Positions 9,236 through 17,594 of a stretch of 37,256 nucleotides of DNA are shown here, piece after piece. Source of the DNA: Hallella bergensis DSM 17361 (GTDB lineage: Bacteria; Bacteroidota; Bacteroidia; Bacteroidales; Bacteroidaceae). The DNA lies in the NCBI RefSeq assembly GCF_000160535.1, contig NZ_GG704782.1, positions 187,868-225,123 on the forward strand. The letters are read 5' to 3'. The translations under genes were made by a program, and so were the position numbers. A model generated the notes under the pieces. That model ran no database searches. It saw only the letters and a list, made by a program, of their open reading frames with translations, and had not been told where the DNA came from. Each line of letters begins with the position of its first letter. The stretch's first letter is position 1.

Positions 9236-12097
9236 TTATTTCACCACAATGTTGATAATCTTTCCGGGTACCACGATGACCTTCACCACGTGTTTACCAT
9301 CAGTATATTTGGCAGTGCGGTCATCGTCGAGGGTCTGCTTCTCGATAGTCTGCTTGTCTGCATCGGCAGCAAAGGTCTTTTGAAAGCGTGCCTTGCCATT
9401 GAAGCTCACAGTCATCTGAACCTCATTTTCCACGAGGTAATCCTCGTTCCAGGTCGGCCATTGGGCATCGAAGACCGAGCCCTCCTGACCCAAACGCTCC
9501 CACAACTCTTCGGCGATATGGGGTGCGAAGGGCGAGATAAGCACCACAAGCAGTTGCAGCAGTTCGCGGCTATGACACTTCTGCTGCCCCAATTCGTTCA
9601 CGCAGATCATGAAAGCCGAGATACTTGTGTTATAGGAGAAATCCTCAATATCTTTTGTCACCTTCTTGATGAGTTTGTGAACGCTCTTCAGGCTTTCTGC
9701 TGTCGGCTTCGAATCGTCTGCCAATGCCTCGCCCGTTCGGTTGTTGAAGAACAGGTTCCAGAACTTTCTCAGGAAACGGAAGCAACCGTCAATACCATTG
9801 GTATCCCACGGCTTGCTAGCCTCCACGGGGCCGAGGAACATCTCGTAGAGACGCAGCGTATCGGCTCCGTAGTCGCGGATAATATCGTCGGGATTCACCA
9901 CATTGTACATCGATTTCGACATTTTCTCCACGGCCCATCCGCAGATATACTTGCCGTCCTCGAGGATAAACTCCGCATTTTGGTATTCAGGACGCCAGTT
10001 TCTGAACTCCTCCACGTCGAGCACATCGTTCTTTACGAGGTTTACCCACACGTGGATAGGCGTCACTTCCTTATAGTTTCCACGCAGGTTGTAACTCACA
10101 AACACAGGTTTTTCGGTGGTGCTGAGTTCTTCTACGCGATAAACGAAGTTGCTTCGACCCTGAATCATGCCTTGGTTGATGAGCTTCTGGAACGGTTCTT
10201 CCTCGCAGATCACGCCCAGATCGTACAGGAATTTATTCCAGAATCGACTGTAGATCAGGTGTCCCGTGGCATGCTCCGTACCGCCTACGTAGAGGTCTAC
10301 GTGCCTCCAGTATTCGGCTGCCGACCGACTAACCAGTTCGTGGTCGTTGTGCGGATCCATGTATCTCAGGTAATAGGCACTCGAACCGGCAAATCCCGGC
10401 ATGGTGTACAGGTCGAGGGGGAACACCGTGCGTTCGTTGATTTTGTCATTCTCCACGACCTCGCGTTTCTCGGTATCCCATGCCCACTTCTCTGCTCTAC
10501 CCAATGGGGGTTCCCCGTTCTCAGTGGGTTTGTACTCCCTGATCTCAGGCAACTCGATGGGCAGACACTCCTCGGGAATCATTCTGGGAATGCCATTGTC
10601 GTAGTAAACAGGGAAAGGCTCACCCCAATAACGCTGTCGGGAGAAGGTGGCATCACGCAAACGATAGTTCACCTTCATCCTACCGATACCCTCATCAGCC
10701 ACGAATTTCTTGGTCGCCTCAATGGCTTCCTTCACCGTCAAACCGTTCAGCGAGAAGTTCTTGAAGCTGTCTTTTCCCTCCTTGGGCGAGTTGGTCACGG
10801 TGCCTTCCTTGGCATCAAAACTCTCCTCTGACACGTCAACGCCTTCGATCAGTGGGATGATGGGCAGGCCGAAATGCTTGGCAAAGGCATAGTCGCGACT
10901 GTCGTGGGCTGGCACTGCCATGATGGCTCCGGTGCCATAGCCGGACAACACATACTCCGACACCCAAATAGGGATCGGCTCTCCGGTGAAGGGGTTGATG
11001 GCATAGGAGCCTGTAAAGACTCCCGTCACCCTATGATCAGACATGCGATCGATCTCCGTGCGCTTCTTCACATACTCCAAATAGTTTTCCACTTCGGCTT
11101 TCTGCCCGTCTGTTGTGACCTCCTTCACATAGTCAGACTCGGGTGCAAGTACCATGAAAGTCACGCCAAAAATGGTATCGGCACGGGTTGTGAATATCGT
11201 TATGGCAGATTCTGAGTTTTGAATTTTAAACTCCATCTCGGTACCTTCTGAACGTCCAATCCAGTTTTTCTGGGTTTCAGTGATGGAGTCGCTCCACTCC
11301 ACGGTGTCAAGACCTTGGAGCAATCGCTGAGCGTAGGCCGAGACGCGGAGACACCATTGGCTCATTTTCTTCTGAACAACGGGGAATCCACCGCGTTCCG
11401 ACACACCGTCCACCACCTCGTCGTTGGCCAAGACAGTACCCAGTCCGGCGCACCAGTTCACCATCGTTTCACCCTTGTAGGCAATACGATAGTTCATCAG
11501 GGTGTCGGATTGCTGTCTCTCATCCATCTTCTTCCACTCCTCGGCAGTAAAACTGATGGTGTCGTCGCTCTGTGCAACGTTAAGGCCTTCCGTCCCCTTG
11601 GCCTCGAGATGACTGATCAGATCCTCGATAGGCATAGCCTTGTTCAAGTTCTTGTCAAAGAAGGAATTGAACATTTTCTGGAACGCCCACTGTGTCCAAT
11701 GATAATATTTGGGGTCACAGGTGCGAATCTCCCGGTCCCAATCGAAGCAGAACCCAATCTTGTCGAGCTGCTCGCGATAACGCGCGATGTTGGTTTCGGT
11801 GGTGATGGCCGGGTGCTGTCCGGTCTGTATGGCATACTGTTCGGCAGGCAGGCCATAGGCATCATATCCCATCGGATTGAGCACATTGAAACCCTGCAGA
11901 CGCTTGTAGCGTGCATAGATGTCGCTGGCAATATATCCTAACGGATGGCCTACGTGCAAGCCGGCACCGGATGGATAGGGAAACATGTTGAGTACATAGA
12001 ATTTCCGGCGGTCGGAATCTTCCACAACCCGATAAGTCTTGCGCTCAACCCATTTCTCCTGCCATTTCTGTTCAATTTCCTTGAAATTGTAATCCAT
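9236..12097 (-). CDS. leuS: Leucyl-tRNA synthetase
   Basis: Class Ia aminoacyl-tRNA synthetase charging tRNA-Leu, 953 residues. The catalytic HIGH-type motif is HVGH in [15 protein letters not shown] (about 41-55). The CP1 editing domain shows [12 protein letters not shown]. The KMSKS loop is intact as [14 protein letters not shown], followed by the anticodon-binding domain and the C-terminal domain ending in [12 protein letters not shown]. Start [16 protein letters not shown] is typical. A strong promoter (12143-12173) lies 46 bases upstream, making leuS the first gene of the leuS-yitT-rdgB-glycosyltransferase run. Large open frames on the opposite strand, including one of 592 codons, are antisense shadows. 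Confidence 0.98.
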   Translation of the reverse strand: MDYNFKEIEQKWQEKWVERKTYRVVEDSDRRKFYVLNMFPYPSGAGLHVGHPLGYIASDIYARYKRLQGFNVLNPMGYDAYGLPAEQYAIQTGQHPAITTETNIARYREQLDKIGFCFDWDREIRTCDPKYYHWTQWAFQKMFNSFFDKNLNKAMPIEDLISHLEAKGTEGLNVAQSDDTISFTAEEWKKMDERQQSDTLMNYRIAYKGETMVNWCAGLGTVLANDEVVDGVSERGGFPVVQKKMSQWCLRVSAYAQRLLQGLDTVEWSDSITETQKNWIGRSEGTEMEFKIQNSESAITIFTTRADTIFGVTFMVLAPESDYVKEVTTDGQKAEVENYLEYVKKRTEIDRMSDHRVTGVFTGSYAINPFTGEPIPIWVSEYVLSGYGTGAIMAVPAHDSRDYAFAKHFGLPIIPLIEGVDVSEESFDAKEGTVTNSPKEGKDSFKNFSLNGLTVKEAIEATKKFVADEGIGRMKVNYRLRDATFSRQRYWGEPFPVYYDNGIPRMIPEECLPIELPEIREYKPTENGEPPLGRAEKWAWDTEKREVVENDKINERTVFPLDLYTMPGFAGSSAYYLRYMDPHNDHELVSRSAAEYWRHVDLYVGGTEHATGHLIYSRFWNKFLYDLGVICEEEPFQKLINQGMIQGRSNFVYRVEELSTTEKPVFVSYNLRGNYKEVTPIHVWVNLVKNDVLDVEEFRNWRPEYQNAEFILEDGKYICGWAVEKMSKSMYNVVNPDDIIRDYGADTLRLYEMFLGPVEASKPWDTNGIDGCFRFLRKFWNLFFNNRTGEALADDSKPTAESLKSVHKLIKKVTKDIEDFSYNTSISAFMICVNELGQQKCHSRELLQLLVVLISPFAPHIAEELWERLGQEGSVFDAQWPTWNEDYLVENEVQMTVSFNGKARFQKTFAADADKQTIEKQTLDDDRTAKYTDGKHVVKVIVVPGKIINIVVK

Positions 12098-12142
12098 TTC
12101 CTAATATGTTGTTTTTGTTTTTCAATCTGTAAGCAATGTTTG

Positions 12143-12173
12143 CAAAGATACAGTAAAATGCAGAAAAAGCAAA
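12143..12173 (-). promoter_or_regulatory. Promoter of leuS
   Basis: Minus-strand TTTG (12170-12173), 19 bases, TATCTTTG (12143-12150): an exact match to the Bacteroidota primary sigma consensus. The expected start leaves a leader of about 40 bases. Confidence 0.8.
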
Positions 12174-12269
12174 GGAAAAAACGGAAAAACAAAAGGCAAC
12201 TTTCTTTTGTGGTTTACCGTGACTTGGCAAGCCAAACGGTGTGGAGTTAAAGCCATTAAAGATATGCAT

Positions 12270-12298
12270 TGTCCGTTCCACAGGTTGTGAAACGGACA
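12270..12298 (-). other. Hairpin downstream of the DUF4294 gene
   Basis: Inverted repeat 12270-12282 / 12286-12298 (12 of 13 pairs, 3-base loop), 34 bases after the DUF4294 stop on the minus strand. There is no T-run, so it may be a transcript-end or RNA-stabilising stem rather than an intrinsic terminator. Confidence 0.4.
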
Positions 12299-12331
12299 CA
12301 ACCGAAGCCCAACCGGACGACGTCGGCGGTT

Positions 12332-12982
12332 TCAAAGTTGTCCCGCCTCTACTTGCAGCACCACCCTTTCGGTGAGCCGATCGATTCCGTTGGGATCGTA
12401 CTGTTTTTTCAGGCTGGCACCAAACACCCATGCAAAAGCCTGATAGAATCCGGCACGAACCGGACCTAAGAATCCCTGAATGAGTTCGTAGCTCGAACTG
12501 TTGCACTCGCGATAGATGAGACGGATAAGAAGTTTGCCCTGGCTATAGGTGAGTTTCTTCATGCGTGGGGTGTATTCTTTCTTGATACTCGCCTCCACAT
12601 TCTTCATGTGTTCATCGCGCGCCTTCTTGTTGGGCAGTGTTTCGAGATAGTCACCGGTCTCGATGATAATCTTGTTGACTTCCTTGGCAATGGGCAACAC
12701 CTTCTTCACGTTGTACACCAATCGGTTATAAGCTGCGCGCTGCCGGGCATTCTTAAAGGTTGGTTCAGAGAAAACCCACACATTGTTCATCTCCACATAC
12801 TGTATGGAATCGCCGCCCAACAGCACTTTCCCCACCTTCACCATGGGCACAAACGTGGGGTTATCCATATCCACCTCACGTTCCTCGGGATTGATACGGG
12901 TAGGCTTATTGGTCTGGGCATTGATGCTCTGCGACATCGTCAGCAATAAAAACATGAACTGCAGTACTCTCTTCACGTTCAC
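12332..12982 (-). CDS. Secreted DUF4294 family protein
   Basis: Up to 216 residues, with an N-terminal hydrophobic signal sequence ending at about SQSINAQ, so it is predicted to be exported to the periplasm. The mature part is acidic at first (INPEEREVDMDNPTFVPMVKVG) and then basic and helical (FKNARQRAAYNRLVYNVKKVLPIAKEV), as in DUF4294. The function of the family is unknown. The start is uncertain: GTG at 12982 gives the longest form. However, the best promoter -7 element (12982-12989) ends on that very base, so GTG at 12976 (reading MKRVLQFMFLLL, a good signal peptide) or ATG at 12955 may be the real start. The gene is followed by a hairpin and then by leuS, which has its own promoter. Confidence 0.85.
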   Translation of the reverse strand: MNVKRVLQFMFLLLTMSQSINAQTNKPTRINPEEREVDMDNPTFVPMVKVGKVLLGGDSIQYVEMNNVWVFSEPTFKNARQRAAYNRLVYNVKKVLPIAKEVNKIIIETGDYLETLPNKKARDEHMKNVEASIKKEYTPRMKKLTYSQGKLLIRLIYRECNSSSYELIQGFLGPVRAGFYQAFAWVFGASLKKQYDPNGIDRLTERVVLQVEAGQL

Positions 12983-13012
12983 AAAATTACTACCTATTTT
13001 GGCGATGGCAAA
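12982..13012 (-). promoter_or_regulatory. Promoter overlapping the annotated DUF4294 start codon
   Basis: Minus strand: TTTG (13009-13012), 19 bases, TAATTTTG (12982-12989). The final G of the -7 element is the first base of the GTG at 12982, so transcription would start inside codons 2-3 of the longest form. Confidence 0.55.
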
Positions 13013-13191
13013 AAGAAATGATTTAAAAAAAACAAACGCCAGATGACTTATCTTGCTCTCCGCTCATCCTCGAACCGTATTGTCTGCCACGAAAAGCAGC
13101 TTGGTCTCGGTTTATGAGCCGTTCTTCCTGCATTCAGACGTAGAATAAGCGGTCATCCAATGGATTTTTTGTAAAATAATCTTCCAATGCG

Positions 13192-13222
13192 TTGGCAGCA
13201 TCTTGGCTTTTTATTACTTTTG
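13192..13222 (+). promoter_or_regulatory. Promoter of the helix-hairpin-helix protein gene
   Basis: TTG (13192-13194), 20 bases, TACTTTTG (13215-13222). The expected transcript start near 13229 gives a leader of about 45 bases. This also excludes the upstream in-frame start at 13203. Confidence 0.7.
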
Positions 13223-13274
13223 GAATCAATATCTCCTGATTCGAGCTGTTCAACCTTCTTTCAACACTGACAAA

Positions 13275-15269
13275 ATGAAAAACTTCCTGCTTTTTCTCTG
13301 TTTGCTGACTTGGTCCACATCCCTTTATGCCCAGCATACAAAATCGTGGGAGGAATATTTCGACCGGATGGGTCAACAGGAGGATGCCGAATCGGGTGGC
13401 TGGGAGCAGATGTACGAGGAACTGTCGGCCATGGCAGCCAACAAATTAGATCTTAACCATTGTACGCGAGAGGAGCTGCGGCGCCTGCCTTTCCTTACGG
13501 AGCAGCAGGTTATGGGCATCATCGAGTACCGCGACCGGGCCAAGCGGATAGAAACTCCAATCGAGCTGCGCATGGTTCTGTCGCTCGAACCTCATATCAT
13601 TGACCTGCTGATGCAGTTTGTGGAGATTCGTCCGGAACTGTCACGCGACACCATACCTTCCATGAATAACATCTGGAAATATGGAAAACACGAGTTGGTG
13701 GGGACGCTGAAAGTTCCGTTTTATACCAGAAAAGGCGATGAAAACGGGTATTTAGGCTACAAATATAAGCATTGGTTGCGCTATACTTTTACATCGGGAC
13801 AGCACGTTAAAGCGGGCTTTGTGGCATCGCAGGATGCCGGTGAACCGTTTTTTGCCGGCAAGAATGCAGCCGGTTACGATTTCTATTCGTTCTACGTGAT
13901 GCTTCGAAATCTCGGTCGTATCAAGGCCTTGGCTTTGGGCAGATACCGCCTGCGCTTCGGTATGGGGCTTGTACTCAACAACTCTTTCGGACTCGGAAAG
14001 GTCAACACACTGGCCATGTTCAGTCGCTCGATCAGTTCTATATTCCCGCATGGCAGCCGCTTGGAGGCTAACTATCTGCAGGGCGCAGCCGCTACTGTGG
14101 AACTGGTCAAGGGATTCGACCTCACCGCATTTGCCTCGTGGAGAAAAACAGACGCCACATTGAACCGCGACTCGGTCACCGTGGCGACCCTGCTTCACAC
14201 GGGATATCACCGCACACCGAGCGAAATGGCTCGTCGGCGCAACACCGCGCAAACGCTCGTGGGCACCCATCTTAATTTCTTCAAGAATGGATTTCATGTG
14301 GGTGTAACCGCCCTCCACACTGCTTTCGACCGCGAGTTGCGACCCAACACGATGCAAAACTACCGCCGTTGGTATCCCCAGGGCAAGTCTTTCTGGAATG
14401 CTGGGGTGGACTATGGCTACGTTTCGAACCGACTGAACATTTCCGGCGAAACGGCTATTGGACAGCACGGAGCCGTGGCCACCATCAACACGGTCAGCTA
14501 TCAGCTCATGAGTAACCTGACGCTGACAACACTACAGCGATATTATCCTTATCAATACACGGCCATCTACGGCCAAAGTTTTGCCGAGGGAGGCGCGGTT
14601 AACAACGAGAGTGGACTGTATCTGGGTGCGCAATGGGCACCGATACTTGGCATGAATGTCATATTCTATACTGACATGGCTTATTTTGCATGGGCCAAAT
14701 ACCAAGCACAGCAATCATCGCACAGCTGGGATAACTTTGTCCAAACCACCTATACCCACGGCCGTTGGAATCTGCTGGCACGCTATAGGCTCAGGATGCG
14801 TGAGCGCGATAATGCCGACAAAACGGCCCTCATTTATAAAAACGAACACCGTGGCAGGCTGGCCGTGGGCTACGATGGCAACCTATGGTCAACCAAAACG
14901 CAAGCCGACCTGTCGCTTTGCAACTTCACAACCAGTAGCTTGGGATTCATGTTCTCGGAGGCTTTGGGCTATAGCAGGGGATGCTTGAAACTGAATCTCA
15001 ATGTGGGTTACTTTAAAACAGACGACTATAACAGCCGAATCTATGTTTATGAAAAGGGAATGCTCTACAGCCTTGCATTTCCTTCGTTCTTCGGGGAGGG
15101 CGTGCGGTGTGCCATCAATGCACGTGTGGATATCAGCAGCAAGCTGATGGTTGTTGCCAAGTTAGGCTCCACCAATTATTTTGACCGACAAACCCTGGGC
15201 AGTGGCCTGCAGGAAATCCAAGGCAATAACATGACCGACCTGGAGATTCAGATGCGCCTGAAGCTATAG
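13275..15269 (+). CDS. Secreted helix-hairpin-helix domain protein, probable outer-membrane barrel
   Basis: 664 residues. The ATG at 13275 gives a clear signal peptide (MKNFLLFLCLLTWSTSLYAQ). The first 120 mature residues contain a ComEA-like helix-hairpin-helix pair: LDLNHCTREELRRLPFLTEQ, then IIEYRDRAKRI and a second helical repeat. The remaining 500 residues are rich in alternating aromatic/polar strands (for example LRYTFTSGQHVKAGFVASQ) and end in a hydrophobic strand, LEIQMRLKL. That pattern suggests an outer-membrane beta-barrel, which I infer rather than see directly. Similar Bacteroidota proteins are annotated only as helix-hairpin-helix domain-containing. A role in DNA uptake or surface binding is possible but not shown. 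It has its own promoter and faces the convergent PAP2 gene. Confidence 0.85.
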   Translation: MKNFLLFLCLLTWSTSLYAQHTKSWEEYFDRMGQQEDAESGGWEQMYEELSAMAANKLDLNHCTREELRRLPFLTEQQVMGIIEYRDRAKRIETPIELRMVLSLEPHIIDLLMQFVEIRPELSRDTIPSMNNIWKYGKHELVGTLKVPFYTRKGDENGYLGYKYKHWLRYTFTSGQHVKAGFVASQDAGEPFFAGKNAAGYDFYSFYVMLRNLGRIKALALGRYRLRFGMGLVLNNSFGLGKVNTLAMFSRSISSIFPHGSRLEANYLQGAAATVELVKGFDLTAFASWRKTDATLNRDSVTVATLLHTGYHRTPSEMARRRNTAQTLVGTHLNFFKNGFHVGVTALHTAFDRELRPNTMQNYRRWYPQGKSFWNAGVDYGYVSNRLNISGETAIGQHGAVATINTVSYQLMSNLTLTTLQRYYPYQYTAIYGQSFAEGGAVNNESGLYLGAQWAPILGMNVIFYTDMAYFAWAKYQAQQSSHSWDNFVQTTYTHGRWNLLARYRLRMRERDNADKTALIYKNEHRGRLAVGYDGNLWSTKTQADLSLCNFTTSSLGFMFSEALGYSRGCLKLNLNVGYFKTDDYNSRIYVYEKGMLYSLAFPSFFGEGVRCAINARVDISSKLMVVAKLGSTNYFDRQTLGSGLQEIQGNNMTDLEIQMRLKL

Positions 15270-15309
15270 TTACCTCCTGCAGGTCGAGCGTATCCTCAAG
15301 GAATAAAGG

Positions 15310-16284
15310 TTATTTGCAGGGGCGCCGGTTCTTACTACCCTTAGAAACACAACTCCAAAGATAAAAGAAAGCAACGCCAAAAGCAAGTCCGGCAAAAACA
15401 TCAATAACGTAATGGGCACGGATATACACCGTAGCGAAACAGATGAGCGTGGCAAACGGAAGCAGCCAGAAGAAGAGCTTGCGGCTTCCCGAGCGCCAGG
15501 CCAGAAGCAGGCAAACCACCGAGATGCCGACGTGAGAACTGGGGAAGGCGGCCGTGGGATGCTCGCCGGCATCGTGTGCCGCGGTGACAAGATAATAGAA
15601 CAGGCCATCCTTATAGCCCGGCGACTCCATCATCTCACTGTGAGTGCGGAAATAATCGCCCACGGCGGGGAACACGCCGTTGACAACCTGATTCAGTCCG
15701 ATAGCCGGATAATAATACATCGGCCCCGTGACAGGCAACACGGCGTATATGGCATAAAATGAGAAAAAAGAGGCGAGAATGATGAATGCCGTGCGCTCGA
15801 ACTCTCTGTAGCGCTTAAAAAAATAATAGAATGTTACGGTCGCTATGATGGGAAAATAGCTTGCATAGGCCATATCCATCAACTCACTGAAGAATATCTG
15901 CGGCATCTTCTCGGCAAATACCAAGGCAGGCTGAAAGCCAAACAGAGCCTCTTCGGCACGGGCAAAGATATGGTCGAGGTTGGAGAAAAGGCAGTTTAAG
16001 TAGTAAGTATCAGCATACCACCAACTCAACATCGAGAACTGTAACACAATACGGAGCAGACGGGTCACCCGGCACGGAAGAAGTCTGTAGACTGCCCACA
16101 TGCCCATCGTGATAGCTCCCATGCGCAATCTTCCCCATATCATGGCATCGGGATTTTCCAATTTGGTCTTGCCAAGCAGCACGATGACGAGCGTGAAGGC
16201 CATATAGGCAATAATCACCCATTCCATCGGCATCAGGCCGCGGGAGGAGTCTTTCTCCAATTCGAAATACTTCTTGATATTCAT
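15310..16284 (-). CDS. PAP2 superfamily membrane phosphatase/phosphotransferase
   Basis: 324-residue polytopic membrane protein with about six to eight hydrophobic segments. The C-terminal PAP2 signature is present: HPTAAFPSSHVGIS (PSSH at 248-251) and YIRAHYVIDVFAG (Arg289, catalytic His291, Asp295). The first PAP2 motif (KxxxxxxRP) is not recognisable, and the protein is longer at the N-terminus than simple phosphatases. This layout is also seen in AUR1-like inositol-phosphorylceramide synthases, so a phospholipid or sphingolipid head-group reaction is possible. The gene begins 15 bases after the epimerase stop and has no promoter of its own, so the two are almost certainly cotranscribed. 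Confidence 0.88.
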   Translation of the reverse strand: MNIKKYFELEKDSSRGLMPMEWVIIAYMAFTLVIVLLGKTKLENPDAMIWGRLRMGAITMGMWAVYRLLPCRVTRLLRIVLQFSMLSWWYADTYYLNCLFSNLDHIFARAEEALFGFQPALVFAEKMPQIFFSELMDMAYASYFPIIATVTFYYFFKRYREFERTAFIILASFFSFYAIYAVLPVTGPMYYYPAIGLNQVVNGVFPAVGDYFRTHSEMMESPGYKDGLFYYLVTAAHDAGEHPTAAFPSSHVGISVVCLLLAWRSGSRKLFFWLLPFATLICFATVYIRAHYVIDVFAGLAFGVAFFYLWSCVSKGSKNRRPCK

Positions 16285-16299
16285 TTCCCGGAAATACAG

Positions 16300-17295
16300 T
16301 TAAAGCCAGTTATTCTCCTTATACCATGCCACAGTCTCCCTCACACCCTTTCGCAGGTCATAGTGAGGATGATAGCCGAGTTCATCGCACGTTGGCTCGA
16401 TGTCGCATCGCCAATTACGCTGTTTCAGAATGTTGTATTTGTCATTATTGAGGGCCGAAGTCTTGCCAGTGATACGCCCCATGTACTCCCCGCAGAGGGT
16501 GACTAAGCGCAAGAGCCACAGCGGAGCCTTGATCCTGATCCACCAGGGAGAGCCCAGCTCCTCGTGAATGCTGTTGCTGAATGCACTGCTTTCGTACACA
16601 TGGCCATCGGTAAGAAAATACTTACGTCCCGACATTCCGCGGTCGAGGGCAAGAAACACGGCCTGAACCACATCCCTGACATAGACGAAGGTGATGTCCT
16701 GTCGCTTGTATCCCACGCTGAAGTCCACATGATCCTTGATGCTCTTGACCATCAGGAAATAGTCTTTCTCACGAGGGCCATACACTCCCGTTGGTCTTAA
16801 AACAATATAGTTGAAGTCATTTCCGATGGAGTCCAAAAAGCGTTCAGCCTTCAGCTTGCTCTTGCCATAGGCCGTGTTGGGGCGTGGTATGTCGCTTTCC
16901 TCAATCTCGCGGAGGGGTTTCTGTTCGCGTATGGCACCATAAACACCAAGTGTACTGATGTAGATAAAGCGCTTCATGGGCATCCGGAGTTTCAGGATGG
17001 CATGCACGAGATTCACCGTTCCCTCATAGTTTATCTTGAAAAATTCGTCAGCATGAAGACATTTGGTCACCCCCGCAGCATGCACGATATAGTCAAAATG
17101 GTGACCGTCAAGCTGCTTCATGAGCGTTTTTTCTGACGAAAGGTCAAGCTCCAGGAAATGGATGCGGTCGTCTGTCAGATATCGGCGGGAGCTGGTGCTA
17201 CGCACGCCTGCCCACGTTTCGAAACCCTGCCTCAGGGCTTCTTCCACGATAAAGCTGCCAATGAATCCGCTGGCACCCGTTACTAAAATCTTCAT
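16300..17295 (-). CDS. NAD-dependent epimerase/dehydratase (extended SDR)
   Basis: 331-residue Rossmann-fold enzyme. The N-terminal TGASGFIGSF (residues 6-15) is the NAD(P)-binding glycine motif. The catalytic set is visible as STLGVYG (Ser114) and TAYGKSKLKAE (Tyr143, Lys147). It lacks a signal peptide and is cytoplasmic. Extended SDRs of this type act on nucleotide sugars or on lipid/sterol-like substrates, and the precise substrate cannot be read off. It is first in a two-gene operon with the PAP2 protein, which hints at a role in lipid or envelope glycoconjugate synthesis (inference). Start ATG at 17295, about 70 bases downstream of an excellent promoter. Confidence 0.92.
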   Translation of the reverse strand: MKILVTGASGFIGSFIVEEALRQGFETWAGVRSTSSRRYLTDDRIHFLELDLSSEKTLMKQLDGHHFDYIVHAAGVTKCLHADEFFKINYEGTVNLVHAILKLRMPMKRFIYISTLGVYGAIREQKPLREIEESDIPRPNTAYGKSKLKAERFLDSIGNDFNYIVLRPTGVYGPREKDYFLMVKSIKDHVDFSVGYKRQDITFVYVRDVVQAVFLALDRGMSGRKYFLTDGHVYESSAFSNSIHEELGSPWWIRIKAPLWLLRLVTLCGEYMGRITGKTSALNNDKYNILKQRNWRCDIEPTCDELGYHPHYDLRKGVRETVAWYKENNWL

Positions 17296-17368
17296 TCCGT
17301 TGTAAACTTATTGGGGATTAATGAGTTCTCCGCTTGTAACTCGTCGGCCGACATCCAATTTTCGGTTA

Positions 17369-17400
17369 CAAAGTTAATACAAATCCCATGAATTGCAAAA
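17369..17400 (-). promoter_or_regulatory. Promoter of the epimerase-PAP2 operon
   Basis: Minus strand: TTTTG (17396-17400), 19 bases, TAACTTTG (17369-17376), matching the Bacteroidota consensus exactly. Confidence 0.8.
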
Positions 17401-17594
17401 TAATCAAAATGAAATTAGGAAAGTTCAATTCTTTTTTGTTAATTTGCAAGTATATAACAGAGGTTTCATGGTGAATCTGCTTTTTGCAGGTTTGTTTTTC
17501 CCACGCAGGGCACATGGATATGACGCAACGCTTCTGTGGGGAGCCCAAGAAGAGATAGACCAGCGAAACCTCCGAATTCTTAAACACCAAAACT

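Noticed and set aside
9053..10831. 592-codon open frame on the plus strand
   Set aside because: Entirely antisense to leuS apart from its first 180 bases; the protein has no recognisable domain, and leuS is intact on the other strand.
13752..14468. 238-codon open frame on the minus strand
   Set aside because: Antisense to the helix-hairpin-helix protein gene, which has a signal peptide and promoter.
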